DNA of 64,000 bases from Marthasterias glacialis (lineage: Eukaryota; Echinodermata; Asteroidea; Forcipulatida; Asteriidae). Below the pieces are notes generated by a model, which was not told the DNA's origin, made no database searches, and saw only the letters and a program-made list of their open reading frames with translations. Position numbers and translations under genes: made by a program. Positions 1 to 13,057 of this stretch are shown one piece after another (within the stretch, counting starts at the first letter, position 1; every line of letters starts with the position of its first letter). The stretch covers positions 14,894,104 through 14,958,103 of the forward strand of contig OU452228.1 of NCBI GenBank assembly GCA_911728455.2, read 5' to 3'.

Positions 1-734
1 TGTATCACCTGGCAACAAGATATTGTACACGAACAGTGTCCAGAACAGCCACTCAATAGAAACGTAACCAACGGCTGTTTAGGCATTGTTCTTCAAAAAG
101 AAAGGAACGGCCAAAAGCAGAGACTGAAATAACCTCATGGTATTTGAAAAATGAATTGCGTTGCAATTCTGTTAAAAAAAAAGTGCCCTCGGTGTTATTG
201 ACTTTGATTCGTTCTAACAAACAGATAAAGACTAACAAAATATCCATAAAATACATTATAGAATATTATTCAGGGAGCAGTTTGAAACTACACACGGTCA
301 GTGAACTCACATGTCTGATGTAGAAGCACGTTGCTCGCATGATTGGTTTAGAAGATGCCCGCAGGAAGAAGCTAGCGAGCCAAGCCTAAGCAATGTTTTG
401 CGGCATTTTGAACAGATATGCCCTTTTTGCCAATGCACGATGAAGCAGTTAAAAAAGTGACCTCACAAAAATCAACGAGATTCTGCGGGAATACAACTAC
501 TGTGTGGTTTTGATGGACAGCATCTGTTCAAAAAGTGAATGAGCCGGTGAAACGGCACTGAGACGTGAAATTCAAGTGTCCAAATTGTCATTCGAAATAC
601 TAAAAATTAAATACCTAGAAAAGTTATAAAAAACTTTAAAAATCTGTGCAGTTGATGTTTGCGTTAAGGGCGTAAATCTCCCCAAAATGCATCAGTGTAT
701 AAAATGCTTTTCTTAGGTGAATACTGTCGATGGC
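1..734. other. Gene-free stretch, nothing recognised
   Basis: AT-rich unique-looking sequence. The longest open frames are under 70 codons and show no domain I recognise, no splice-site context and no repeat structure. It ends where a tRNA-derived SINE begins. Confidence 0.6.
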
Positions 735-1105
735 GTGTCGTGGCCGAGCGGATAAAAACACCTGACTCAAGCTCTGGTGTTTCTGATCAGCAGAGTGTGG
801 GTTCGAGTCCCGGTCTTGACACTTGTGTCCTTAAGGAAGACACTTAACCATTGTTGCTGCGTCCTTCGGATGGGCCGTCATGCCATAGGTCCCATGTGTT
901 GTGTAATGCACGTAAAACAACCCAGTGCACTTATCGCAAAGAGACCGGGTTCGCTCCAGCTGGTTTGATCGGCCGCAGATTGCGCCACAGCACCTTGTAA
1001 ACCGTTACATGGTGCTATGTAAAGGAACATTTCTCATACCTCAAAACGTATCTCTGCATCGGGTGTGACAAAGTGCTACATAAGAACTGCGAATTATTCA
1101 TATAG
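735..1105 (+). mobile_element. tRNA-Leu-derived SINE, near full length
   Basis: The first 88 bases (735-822) form a type II tRNA-like head. An A box reads TGGCCGAGCGG, a long variable arm follows, the B box reads GGTTCGAGTCCCG, and GTGTC at the start can pair with GACAC at the end as an acceptor stem. These boxes are the internal RNA polymerase III promoter. The body then carries modules shared with the copy at 49825-50225: a CACTTAACCATTG block, CTGCGTCCTTCGGATGGG, and an ACCCAGTGCACTTATCGC-like block. The tail fades out near 1100 without a clear poly-A or target duplication. The intron-like insert and attached body make a working tRNA gene unlikely. SINEs of this build are known from echinoderms and other invertebrate deuterostomes (recalled, not checked). 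Confidence 0.85.
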
Positions 1106-1119
1106 AATAAGTATAACAT

Positions 1120-1275
1120 TGTTTAAAAATTGGGATTTTGACTCAGATTCTGCGTCAGTTTGACATATTTTCGGGTCAATTTAACACAGATTCCGGGCCA
1201 TGCTGACCCAGAAGTGGGTCGGGCCCCCCTGCGACTCGGAATCAGGGTGAATTCTTACCCAGGAGTTTTTAGAAT
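1120..1275. mobile_element. GGGTCA-type palindromic MITE, truncated copy A
   Basis: Matches the right half of the fuller copies at 29821-30233 and 49264-49627: a GATTCTGCGTCAGTTTGAC block, a TTCCGGG/GACCCAG palindrome set, then a degenerate GAGTTTTTAGAATG end followed by TA. The left half is missing. No open frame; non-autonomous DNA element remnant. Confidence 0.7.
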
Positions 1276-2780
<1,505 letters not shown>

Positions 2781-2781
<1 letters not shown>

Positions 2782-2871
2782 ACAACCCAACAAGCAAACA
2801 ACCCAACGAACAAACAACCCAACAAACAAACAAACAAACAAACAAACAAACAAACAAAACAAACAAACAAA
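2781..2871. repeat. (CAAA)n with CAACCC variants flanking the (CAAG)n array
   Basis: The CAAG array grades into CAAACAACCCAACAAG-type units and then into pure CAAA. This looks like the older, mutated shoulder from which the CAAG array could have expanded, or the reverse. Confidence 0.85.
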
Positions 2872-4690
2872 TGTTTGCCTCAAAGCCACTATAATTTATT
2901 TTGGTTTGCTTTCCATAATTGTTGACATGCTGATGTTACTCCGCTAATTTAATTATTTGTCCCCCTCTTTAGTGTACACAAAATGGGTGACTTCATTTAA
3001 TTGGTATTTATAACTGTCAGATGGTTACAAAAGTTGTCAATCATGTTTTGAAATTAACCGGGTAACGATATAAATTCCGTTTTGTAAATACACGCCATGT
3101 AACAGTATATTTAAGTTTCATGAAAAAAAATCCAAACCCGAAAATGCCCAATAATCGTCAATATAAATACCAAAAAATTTTCAAATGAGTTGCATTAACA
3201 GTTAAGTACTTTGTTGACAAAAAAATTCTGCTGACGCTCAAAATTTCCTTCGGATTAGAAACTTGTTTTTCTGTGTACCTTCGTTATTGAGAGATGGACA
3301 TCAAAAAGCCACTGCATGCTGTAGACGTTAAGAAGCACCCGTCGATAGTGTATGGCGCCACCGCGCACCGCACCAGTACCCACATTTATGTCATCTGCTT
3401 GTTATCGTTCCCGACCCGCAGGAGCATCGGATCCGGAACACGCTGTACACTGATATTACAGAACTCACGTACTGGGGTATTTCATCCATCCAACCCAAGA
3501 TGAAATACATGTGAGCACCGATTATGTATCACCCAATCAGCCAGGGGTCACTTGTAAATTGCATCAATCCGCGTGCGTGGACCTCACGTTTTCTTTCCAG
3601 TACTGCGCAAGCTGGTTTTATCATACAGTTTCTAGATCCTTTCAACATCACGTTGAAATCGTGGGTAGACGATAATGCCATGGCTCAGAGCAGGTAATGG
3701 CATATTAATGACCACTCTTTGCTCTGCCACCAAACGATGGTTCTCCCTTAATAGTCTGATACGATCACATCGTAATGTGCAAGGTCTTGCACTTTTACAA
3801 AAAAGTATCAGTTGTTGAAATTTCGGATAACAAACAAAGCGTAGAATTACTTCTAATAACGTTTTTTTTACATGAATGTGGGAGCTGTTTTCTATAACAT
3901 GTATTCCTTTCTAACAGTTAAGACTTTGGAACTTCCACGACCACTCTCCCCATTACCTGTCGCTTTTACAAACCACTGTATGCAGTAAACAAAGACATCA
4001 AAATAACAACAGTAACATTCTTGTGCATGACACCATGCACGAGGAACAAAAAAGGGGCAGTATTCGCGCCCCCACACACCAACAACCAAAATATAGCAGT
4101 TAATACTGATGTTGGATAATTGAGTCAAAAGTCAACCAGTACAACTGTGCTCTGCAGTACTTATTTTTTTCATTATACAGATATGTGTAAAATTGTATTA
4201 GGGCTTACCCACAATGGCTCTTCGGGAACACTGTCCGTGTACACGAGTTATGAGCAACGTGTTGAGGTCACGAAGGAGGGACTCTCAGTTTTCTGTACTA
4301 GTATAAATAACGCCTCATCAGCAGTGACAATCTTATCAACGTATCCAATCTTGTTGAATCAGCAATATCGTGCAAATTGCCGCCCCCCCCCCAATTTTTT
4401 TTTAATACATTTTTTCAAACAATCGTGGTTAAAACATTCACTACTTTGGTATTCCTCGGGCGAGTACAAATATTAAAAAAATAACAAACTGTTTACGATT
4501 ATGTAAAGCTTTCGGTAAACAGCATACATGCAAATAATGCAGGGTTGAGGCTCCTTTCCCATTTAAAAAAGCTCAGGGCCCACGGCTTGAAGCTATTCTG
4601 TATTTATGTAAAGCTCTCATCTGCAAATCCAATACCTTGGATTTGCTAAAGTAATATTGTGAATTATGCATTACAATGACTGAAATAGAA
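2872..4690. other. Gene-free stretch upstream of the GPCR
   Basis: No recognised coding region. Open frames of 60-118 codons occur (for example at 4120-4476) but have no motif, and the 4120 frame runs through a homopolymer C tract near 4383. Nothing repetitive was recognised. Confidence 0.55.
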
Positions 4691-5057
4691 AAGATTAGGG
4701 GCATATAATATTTTCTTTCTTTTCCCAGGGACTGAACTTAATGCTTAATCGCCCACTCGCATTTGAGAACTTTTGCAACGAGTGTTTTAAACAGATTATT
4801 ATTCTCCCGGCGTACATGCAATTAGTGGACTGCAACCATCGTTTTCTGTCCGCCATGCAATGGCCGTCGTCTGTGATATTTACGCCACCGGTACGGACGT
4901 CACGCACGCAGTGATATTGTCCGCCAATAAAAGATCGTGTCGTTTGCGACAAACCTTCGAAATAAAAACTGGCAACCTGTGCGAGCACTCCAGCAGGTTT
5001 GCGCCGCACTGAAACGATCGACACAAAACCTCCAGTATTGTCCTACCCGGCAGAGCG
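4691..5057 (+). promoter_or_regulatory. Putative 5' flank/UTR of the GPCR gene
   Basis: Immediate upstream region of the receptor reading frame. A TATA-like string (CATATAATATTTT) lies near 4704. GC rises from about 4860 onward, which fits a transcribed leader or CpG-containing promoter. No experimental or comparative support, so the transcription start is unknown. Confidence 0.25.
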
Positions 5058-6245
5058 ATGGATACCATATCGGGAGAGAGTTCGAGTTGTAATATCAGTC
5101 TCAACGTCAGCGAGGGTGATGTTGTGGAACACGAGTACGGCTCCACGGAGCGGGTCCTTGTTACGATCGTCATGCCGTGTATTCTCACGTTCGGCTTGGC
5201 CGGAAACTTGGGGTTCCTTTTCGTCCTGTGGCGGGTAACGTGGATGCGGACCACGCTGAATTTCTATCTTACACATCTTGCCATTGCGGACATCCTCTTT
5301 TTGTCGATATCAGTCTTGTCGAAAGTCATCGCGTACTGTGTCTCACCACTTGCTTTAGACCAGTACTTCATGGGCGTCAGCGGCTGCATCTCCGTCCACC
5401 TCCTTCTTGATATCTCCTATTTTGCGTCCGTCATCTTGATAACCCTGGTGACTTTAGAGAGATACTACGCCACCTGTCAACCTCACCTCCACCGGGAGCA
5501 CAGCACACGCTCACGGGCGATTCGGTTCGTGGCGATAGTCTGGCTGTGCTCGTTCGTCCTCGCCTGCACTCTCATCCCGAGTAGTTCCAACTTCTTCACA
5601 GTTTGCCTTTCGTGGCCGGAGCATGTGGAGAAATACGCGGACTATCCCGAGATCATGGGTTTGTGCTTGGGCATGGGTGATTGGGTTGGCGATTTTGCCG
5701 ACGCCGTACACTCTGTGCCTTTCGCGATAGCGATGCTTGTCAATATTGTGTTTTTCAGTAGGATCATCGGAGCCCTGAACAGTATGGTTGCCCGAGCACA
5801 ACGCTCCGGATTTAGTGACCGGAGCCAGCACATCCGGGATCGGGTAAGTCGGATGCTCGTCATCAACGGGGTTATTTTTTTCCTTTGCCTTGCACCTTTC
5901 CAAATCACCACGCTGTCCTACATATTTACGACGGCCGAGGCACGTAAGGGTGACTTCGTATGGACGCAAGTTACCCGGGTGCTTGTCTTCATCAACTCGG
6001 CCGTTAACCCCATCGTGTACAACGTCACCAACCCACGCTATCGCAAGGCTTTCGGGCAGGCCTTCAGCATTAAGTGTGCCGGCCGAGGACATAATCACCT
6101 TAAGAACTATCTCACCAACAGAGCCTCCAGTATGGAAATGAATGTGCGCGGCAACACCAACAACACACGGGCTACGTGTAACTCCAACGCACCTAACTCG
6201 TCCACACAACAGGTGGGCCTAAAAGCAACTGCCAGTAGTTTTTGA
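5058..6245 (+). CDS. Class A (rhodopsin-family) G-protein-coupled receptor, single exon
   Basis: A 395-residue seven-helix plasma-membrane receptor predicted to couple an extracellular ligand, probably a neuropeptide, to a G protein. What is seen: N-glycosylation sequons at N12 and N16; TM1 with GN at 49-50; TM2 LAIAD at 74-78 (D78); C110 before TM3, able to pair with C183 in extracellular loop 2; ERY at 134-136; W162 in TM4; P221 in TM5; CLAPF at 277-281 in TM6; NPIVY at 317-321 in TM7; then helix 8 and C340, a possible palmitoylation site. The C-tail is Asn/Ser/Thr-rich. The start has G at -3 and G at +4, a good context, and is followed directly by the glycosylated N-terminus. Oddity: TM6 has leucine (278) where most relatives have the toggle-switch tryptophan. 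Overall style resembles invertebrate TRH/neuromedin-U-like or galanin-like peptide receptors, but I cannot assign a ligand. The gene is distinctly more GC-rich than its flanks and intronless, as in expanded receptor families. Confidence 0.93.
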   Translation: MDTISGESSSCNISLNVSEGDVVEHEYGSTERVLVTIVMPCILTFGLAGNLGFLFVLWRVTWMRTTLNFYLTHLAIADILFLSISVLSKVIAYCVSPLALDQYFMGVSGCISVHLLLDISYFASVILITLVTLERYYATCQPHLHREHSTRSRAIRFVAIVWLCSFVLACTLIPSSSNFFTVCLSWPEHVEKYADYPEIMGLCLGMGDWVGDFADAVHSVPFAIAMLVNIVFFSRIIGALNSMVARAQRSGFSDRSQHIRDRVSRMLVINGVIFFLCLAPFQITTLSYIFTTAEARKGDFVWTQVTRVLVFINSAVNPIVYNVTNPRYRKAFGQAFSIKCAGRGHNHLKNYLTNRASSMEMNVRGNTNNTRATCNSNAPNSSTQQVGLKATASSF

Positions 6246-6650
6246 ACCGTAAAACGGATCACATGGACGAAGTCACCACAGCGAAGTATTATGTATGATA
6301 AATAATTATGATTATACTAAATCTATATCTATTTTGGGATTGCAGTTTAGCAAGACAGTGTACATTGCGGGAAATGATTTATATTTTGAGGGATACAAGA
6401 AAGCTTGTTTGAAAGTCATAGATATTGGACCATTAATCTTTTAAGATGCATCACCCGTGGCTAAACTACGTCATCGACCATATTTACGCCAACTGCACGT
6501 TCCCACCAAGATCGTTTTCTTCTGAAGAAAAGAACGAATGATGTAAACAAAATGTCGTTAGACATATTTTATGCATTGTTTATAGGGCTGAGCTGAGCCA
6601 AAGAGAGATTGATTTCTTAAAAAATAAATAAATAAATAAATAAAAAAATG
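6246..6650 (+). other. 3' flank of the GPCR gene with candidate poly-A signals
   Basis: After the TGA stop the sequence becomes AT-rich. An (AATA)n tract at about 6619-6646 supplies AATAAA hexamers, with an earlier AAATAA near 6299. Either could serve 3' end formation; neither is diagnostic. Confidence 0.3.
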
Positions 6651-9127
6651 TTGGTTCCCCATGAAACACTCTGGTGTAGCGTTGTACAAAAACTACGGGT
6701 TTTGCAACTTTGAAGTGCAGTCTGACTTAATTGAACAACGAGACTAACGAGACTGAAAATCGTGGCTTAATAAGAACGCATTACTTATGCACGACCGATA
6801 ATAGCTTGACGCGGGACCAATAGTGAAATGTTTACCGGGGAATCTAAGCGCAGTGACGTTTTTTTTTTAAGTAACACTCGACGAACAACTGGGACAGGGA
6901 TCGCTAACAAATGAAGGTATAGAGTATAGCCTTTACGGACACTGTCGACCTGTGAAACGAATTGAGGTATTTCCCGCGGGGAAAACTTTCCAAGGACGTT
7001 GCTCGGAAATTCCCGCATTTATGATCATGATCTCGTCAACGAGGTCCAAACACTATAGTGCGATACTTTTCACGCGTACAGTGTGTAGCGTTTGGCCTCC
7101 GTAGTCGTAAACACGAAGGATAAAGTGTGAGTAAAACGTCTCAACAGTTGAAGAATGTTTTTCGCTCATCCCGTTATGTAATCAATCATTTTAACTCATT
7201 ATAAAACTTATTCCAAACAGATTTATCTAAAATGAGCGCATAATATGTATTTCCTAAGATATGTTTCTGACATGATTTCGGGAAAAAAAGTAAAAAATCC
7301 TTTTTCCGATTTTTCCCTGACTTAAATTTACTTGTCATAAATCATACTTATGGAGAAAATCAGGGTAAAAAATTTTTTTAATTGAGTTTACCGGCTAAAA
7401 CAACAGTTGGTTTCATAAACGGAAATGTTTCTGAAACACACACGCAATATTGTTTGATCATACATGACTAGTTTTTATAAACTCTTTACCAGTTTTTATA
7501 AACTGTAAAAAACCCCACAAAAACCATACTTTGGATATAAAACAATGGGAAAGACTGTACTGTTATTTTAAGCGATTTCTTTTTTACAATACTCGTAAAA
7601 TGAAGTAGACCCGGACTAAAAGCTATTACGAGAAATACTTATATAGTTTGAACATTTTCTCTGTACGTGCATCATCAACAACTGTTGATATGAGGTACGT
7701 TCCTTTTACCAAAACTTTTTACCATCTTTCAAAGATGACCACTTTTTAATTATTTTTTTTAACCTAGATCTGTTTTATGACTGTTCATTTGAGAAATATT
7801 GTAGAACTATATTGATTAAGTCGGAGGAGACATATATACAATTAAATTATAGTCATCAGTGTTCATTATGGGCAAATACTAACCTTATCCGAAAAAGAGA
7901 AATGTATACTGTACAAACTTGGAATAATGTATAAGATTTACCTTTATGTATAACGTACCTTTATGCATTATCAAACTTGAACCAGGCAGACTCTGAGCGC
8001 GTCTTGATCTGTGCGACTGCGTTTTCAGACCACGGTCCAATTTCATTAAGACTGTTAGCAGACGTTTGTTTGCTCACGGGGCAGCCCTCAGCATAACTTT
8101 ATTGTATAACCGCTGCTTACCCGTTAGCAGAGTAAAAAGGTATACGCTTAAACCTACCAGCGATTCTTGTTACCATGCACAATGAGTGTTGTAATTGAGC
8201 TGTGAACATGTACGCGCGCGTTCAAACCTTCTTGATGTAGAGTTTATGAAATACATTCGTGCTCACGCACATTTTTACTGCTAGAGTAAACACACAAAAC
8301 GCTTACTGTTACAAAGCCTTTACGAAATTGGGCCCATTTTGCCTGTCATTTAAACAGGCGCATGATGGCAATGTCCGGTTTTTCACACTGGTTGGTCGGG
8401 ATGCCATTTTGCCATTCACGTGAGTCACGTGTTTTACAGGCACGCCGCGTCCGCGGCGGACACATCAGAGTGACAGTGTTTTATATCTGTGATTTGACGA
8501 GAACTTTATTACGACGTAGCCATCTTTGTCTGGTTCCATGACCACAGTACCCAATCTCAGCACATATTCTGATAAGCTGCCAGGCTATATATATATTCCT
8601 TCCCGTCTCAGTTTGGGCGTGCAGATATTTTTTAAAGGGCTATCGATAAAAACAAACAAACAAAAAAACAAAAAACGAGATGGCGGAACAGTGATAAAGT
8701 TCTTCGAATTGTTATATATAATTATATAGTGGTGCTATATAACGTTTATTTAACCAGCGCACGGTTTAACCTAACGACAGCTATCCTACAGAGTTTTCCT
8801 GATTGTATATAAGTAAAGTGAAAAAATCATTTTGAAAAGACCAGTCTGTATTATGGTACCTTTGTATATCAAAAACGATTGTTTTCAAGCTGAACTTTCT
8901 TGACTCCGAAATATATTAGTATTTATTTTGTACAAACAGATTGAGCTCCTGCTTTTGGATTTGCGTTCTTCGATTAAAGAAAGTGTTAATGTCTCTGAAA
9001 ATGTATGACGTGCCAATTGTAACAAGACGCCATGTTGTTATGACACCAGTCCTTCATTTCAGAATGAAGCCTGTGGGTGTTTTGTAATCGGCCCATAGTG
9101 TCACCTTATAGACCTTTCTATTGTTGA
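6651..9127. other. Gene-free stretch, nothing recognised
   Basis: AT-rich, no domain-bearing frame, no long tandem or inverted repeat seen. A short (TA)n lies near 8587-8596 and an A-rich run near 8650-8675. Confidence 0.55.
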
Positions 9128-9445
9128 TAAACAAACCGCGCTGGTTGGCGTGGACGGCCAAATGTAGCAAAACATTCTAGTCGTGTTGACAGACGTTTTG
9201 ACCAAATTCAACATTTTTTGCAAACTTTTCCATTTAAAGAAAATACATCCCGTTATTGGTTGGTTTATTTTCAACAAATTCTAAACATTTTTGAATTGCG
9301 TAACATTTTTGCACACTGTGATTATCTGTTTTTGGTTTGCGTTGATGGCTTCGCGTCGTTTCTCCATCATGGTTGGCAAAAACTCGGGCTGTGACGTTGC
9401 AAAAGAAAGATCTATTGGCGAACCTATTTGTAACAATACCAGATA
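9128..9445. repeat. Dispersed repeat of unknown class, copy A
   Basis: About 300 bp nearly collinear with 61508-61795. Shared blocks in order: AAACCGCGCTGGTTGGC, CAAATGTAGCAAAACATTC, TTGTTGACAGACGTT-like, AAGAAAATACATCCC, ATTGGTTGGTTT, CAACAAATTC, and AAAAACTCGGGCTGTGACG. This copy has about 20 extra bases near 9350 relative to the other. No terminal inverted repeat or target duplication is evident. Minus-strand frames in both copies end in the same short peptide, which simply reflects the shared DNA. Confidence 0.8.
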
Positions 9446-9800
9446 ATCTACCCCAGGTCATCCTGCGCACACACCGTGCTTTCTAACTTTAGCTTTTTCT
9501 GTGTACTTTGATTTTTGTGTGTGCGTGTATACGGACGTCGATCACCTTCGGGCAATCAATTCCTAATGGAACTCTCGGCACACTTTGTCACTTTTTTGTG
9601 TGGAAAATTACAGCAACGCATCATGATCTGTTTTTAAGGGAGAAGGCAAAATACGACCAAACTCAATCATTTTTTCTTTTAGTTTGCCAAAATCAAAACT
9701 GGAATGTCGGACAAAAGTTCCGTCGGGATGGATTTCAATGTACGATACGCACATCAGTGTTTTTGTGTATGGCGTGCGTTCATCTATTTCCTCTACCAAT
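9446..9800. other. Gene-free stretch
   Basis: Unique-looking sequence between a dispersed repeat and a hAT-like MITE. A 132-codon plus-strand frame starts at 9508 but runs into the G-tract of the MITE and has no recognisable motif. Confidence 0.5.
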
Positions 9801-9993
9801 CAATAACGGCGTAGCCAGGATTTTGCAACGGGGGGGGGGGGGGGGGCGTTGCTTTTCAGTTGGGGTCCCAGGGTCCATTAAAAAACAAATAATGACATGT
9901 ATCTAGATTTTTTTCCATGGGGGGGGGGCGGGGAAGGGCACTGAGAATTTTGGGGGTCCTGTGCCCGCAGCCCCCCGTGGCTATACGCCACTG
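9801..9993. mobile_element. Small hAT-like MITE
   Basis: Left end reads ACGGCGTAGCCAGGATTTT and the right end, reversed, reads CAGTGGCGTATAGCCACGG. That pair fits hAT-type termini (CAGTGGCGTA...). The interior is G-rich with a run of about 16 G and a second G9 run. An 8-bp target duplication is not convincing, so the left boundary is approximate. Confidence 0.6.
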
Positions 9994-10865
9994 TCATTCA
10001 ATTACGGTGATACATCAGTCAACCAAAATTTAATAAATTAATTATAGTTGTTCAATAACCAAAGATTGACTGTCATTAATTTCCTAAGATTGTTTCTGAT
10101 GTGCTGTTTTGAATATTAACTAAATTGTTGACAGCTTTCTCATTGGAGGCAGTTCTTCACCAATGAATATTTCGTTGGACAGTAAGACAATAGTCAGTTA
10201 AAAAACTTGAGACTTGTTTCCTCCAAATTATTTACAATATGCATCCAATTTCTTTCTTGCGACAGATCAGTACCCACTGACTACAAATCTTTCGGCATAC
10301 TATTAAATAAAAAAAATATATAAAAAATAAATGCATTAAAAAGAAGGGGTCGTTCTGATAATCGTGAATCCCGCAATTTTTTTTAAAAGTAAGCTGCTTT
10401 TAATGTTCCTCAAAAAGAAACTCGTTAGAGAAAAGTTCATCAGTATTTTTTCCGCCATCAAATTGTACACAGAAAACTTTGCTTACCCTTTATCTATTTG
10501 TAACGTTTATTTTATCCTGCCTCAGAGAAAAACAAATGCACATCAAATTTTTGCAAAAAAGAAGAAGAGAAGAGGATGAAACCCCCCCCCATAAACCCTA
10601 GACATTTTCCAAGATGATCAATTGTAATGCCGTATCGTACAACATCGTAGGTCTAGTTTGTTCGTGATAGCCGTATGGGCTTACAATGTATGTAAAGAGT
10701 GCTGTCTCTCAAGAGGATTGTCGATGATGTACGAGATTAAATGTGTCATGTCTTGGCATTTGATCGAGCATATAATAAGACATTCACTTTGTCTGCAATC
10801 GACATAGCTCAGTTCTGTACTGCAGTAAATGATGCGAGCTTTTAAGCTCGCAAAGTTCATGTATA
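9994..10865. other. Gene-free stretch
   Basis: AT-rich with a C9 run near 10580. No recognised gene or repeat structure. Confidence 0.5.
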
Positions 10866-11158
10866 CACTCGCCCGGATTTCGGGCCGGACCCATTTCTTG
10901 GTCAGGCCGACCGGAAAACTGGTTTTAATAAAATGATTTTTAAAATGATTTCTTTGTCAGTTTGACCCATTCTTTGAACATTTTGACACAGATTCCGGGT
11001 CGGACTGACCCCAAAATGGGTCATGCCCCACGGGACCTGGAATCCGGGTCAATTCAAATTAAATTCAATTTAATTTTTTGCTCGGGTCAGCAGTCTCACC
11101 CCCCCCCCCCGGGACATGTAATCCGGGTCAATTCTGACCCAGGATTGTTTAATAGAGT
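10866..11158. mobile_element. GGGTCA-type palindromic MITE, copy B
   Basis: Starts CACTCGCCCGGATTTCGGG after a TA, contains GTCAGTTTGACCC and TTCCGGGTCGGACTGACCCC, and ends with TCCGGGTCAATTCTGACCC then AATAGAGTA. Interior AT-rich segments and a C10 run are insertions or decay relative to copies D and E. Confidence 0.75.
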
Positions 11159-11204
11159 ACATTACATGATGTTATATACGTATCCTAGTTTTCTGAACCT
11201 TTTG

Positions 11205-12410
11205 TACCGTATCGTAGCCGAGCAGTCTAGTGTATCAGACTCAGGTTCTGATGGCTGAATCGTCGGAGCGTGGGTCTCGATTCCTGGCCATGGCACTTTA
11301 TGACCCTTGAGCAAGACACTTAACCATAATTGCTTCTCTAAACCTGGGTTTTGTAAATGGGAACCCGAGTGGCCTGAGACCGGTATTATGTTGGATTATC
11401 CCCTTAACCCTATCAGGGCCGGGGGGGGGGGGCCACAATGTGCCCCCTACCAATTTTCTCCCGTAACTTTTTAACGCTTAGTCCAATCACCAAGAAATTT
11501 TCTGACTTTTCCTAAAATACATCTAGAATCATATTGACAAAAAATAGCTTAGGATTAGCTGTTGCCATGGCATTTGTTTGACCTTGGGTCACACGATTTT
11601 ACTGTTTTTTTAGTGATTTGAAATTTTTTTTGGACATAATTTCCACTTATTTTAGATTTTTTTGCCAGAAAAGTGATAGTGGTGAGTCACGTGATAGTCT
11701 GAAATGGTTTTGGGAATTCAAAATGGCTGCCATTTTTGGCGACCATCTTGGATTTTGTGTTTTCAGCCTGTAATTAGGGGGTGAAATTATATCAAGTTTT
11801 TTAACAATGGAACATTTTCAACCTGCTAATTTCTTACTTTTCAGACCCAAAAAATATTCACATTTGTCAATCAAGCCTTATTATTTCTCCCTGGGCCCTT
11901 GGTGGCAGCCATTTTGATTGTTAAGTGAAAAAATGCAAAAAACATTTTTTTTCCTGAAAATGGGATAAATTAATGAATTATTATGCCCCCTAAAGATAAC
12001 TCCAGTGACTAAATTAGGTTCAAATATATTTATCTTGTTAAAATGTACAAGTTTACCAAGTTTCAAAACATTCGGCCCAAAAATACAGAAGTTATGGCAA
12101 AAACACGATTTTTGACCAAAAGTGGGCAAAAACAGTCAAAAATGCCCTTAAGTGACGATTTTTTGAAATTTTGTGACGTCATCATGTAGAACTCGGTGAA
12201 ATGAACATTTGTGGCAAGTTTCATCAAAATCGGTCGAACACTTTGGAAAATACGGAGGGGGACACTATGTGCCCCTCCCCGGCCCCCGTACAACCCAAAA
12301 AAGCCCGGTCCTGATAGGGTTAAGCGCTAATTTAATCAGCTTGGGGTATCCTCCCCCTGTTGTTGAGAAAATGGTGCCTACTATATAAGAAGCAAGTATT
12401 ATTACTTTTG
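11205..12410 (+). mobile_element. tRNA-derived SINE split by a TTAA-target MITE
   Basis: Left part 11205-11407: a degenerate A box (CGTAGCCGAGCAGTCTAG), B-box-like GGTCTCGATTCC, then the SINE body block GAGCAAGACACTTAACC. Right part 12320-12410 resumes with GCGCTAATTTAATCAGC and a tail resembling SINE 3' ends (CTATATAAGAAGCAAG then TTATTA). The element at 11408-12319 sits between them, flanked by TTAA on both sides. The SINE therefore predates the insertion. Confidence 0.7.
11408..12319. mobile_element. TTAA-target non-autonomous DNA transposon (piggyBac-like)
   Basis: A 912-bp element with terminal inverted repeats CCCTATCAGGGCCGG and, at the other end, CCCTATCAGGACCGG. A TTAA lies directly outside each end (11404-11407 and 12320-12323), the target duplication used by piggyBac-type and some Kolobok elements. 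CCC-starting ends favour piggyBac. No transposase frame exists, so it would need a helper. Both ends also carry a CACAATGTGCCCC/GGGGCACATAGTG-like subterminal inverted motif. Confidence 0.88.
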
Positions 12411-13057
12411 TTATGATTCCCCGCTACAGATACTTACCAAAACCCGTACTTCGTCTTTAAGAAAGCCTGCACAAATAGCACTGTATTTTCTAACCCGCTT
12501 GTAATTCACTCAAAACCAGACAGTATTAGTTGTTGCCCTGGGTGCAATCCATTTTGAATCCAGGATTTGTAACGCCCGCTGGATATTTGGCTCCATTCCA
12601 TTTTTTTTTTCTTTTTTAAATTTTTATCATAAGGCAAATATTGGTTACAAAAAAGTGAGACAGTCCAGTCGATCCAGCATGAGCTCTCGCGGTCTTATTG
12701 TATCATTAAAGTGTGTCATGATAAGATCAAGAATGACTTGTAGTTTTTCTTGTGGACTTTTGCACAAAATACGTAAATAAAGGAGTTTCATTCATTTGAC
12801 ACAGCGCAAAGTTTGCTTTACTTTGTTCGGGATTATTAGAAACATATTTCTTTGGTCAGGGAAAATTTCTATGGGCTTCGTTCTTTTTTACAATCGAGCC
12901 CCGGATTACTCTGCGCAATATTTCCCTTTTTGAAATTTGTTTAATTTTTTTTTTAATATAAGCATTCAGATAAAACAATCAAAAATGCAAATGATACAAT
13001 TGAGTGTGCTCATCCCCAAAATATATCACTCCACGCAGAATGATCCAACACAGTTTT
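12411..13057. other. Gene-free stretch
   Basis: AT-rich with T-runs near 12600 and 12945. No gene or repeat recognised. Confidence 0.5.

Noticed and set aside
735-822. A functional tRNA-Leu gene
   Set aside because: The boxes are good, but the sequence continues into a SINE body shared with other copies, and the anticodon arm region is irregular.
4120-4476. An upstream protein-coding gene of 118 codons
   Set aside because: Runs through a C-homopolymer and T-runs, has no motif, and ends in AT-rich sequence without splice or poly-A context.
5511-6209. A 232-codon minus-strand frame opposite the GPCR
   Set aside because: It is the antisense shadow of the GC-rich receptor gene and shows no protein motif, whereas the plus strand has all GPCR landmarks.
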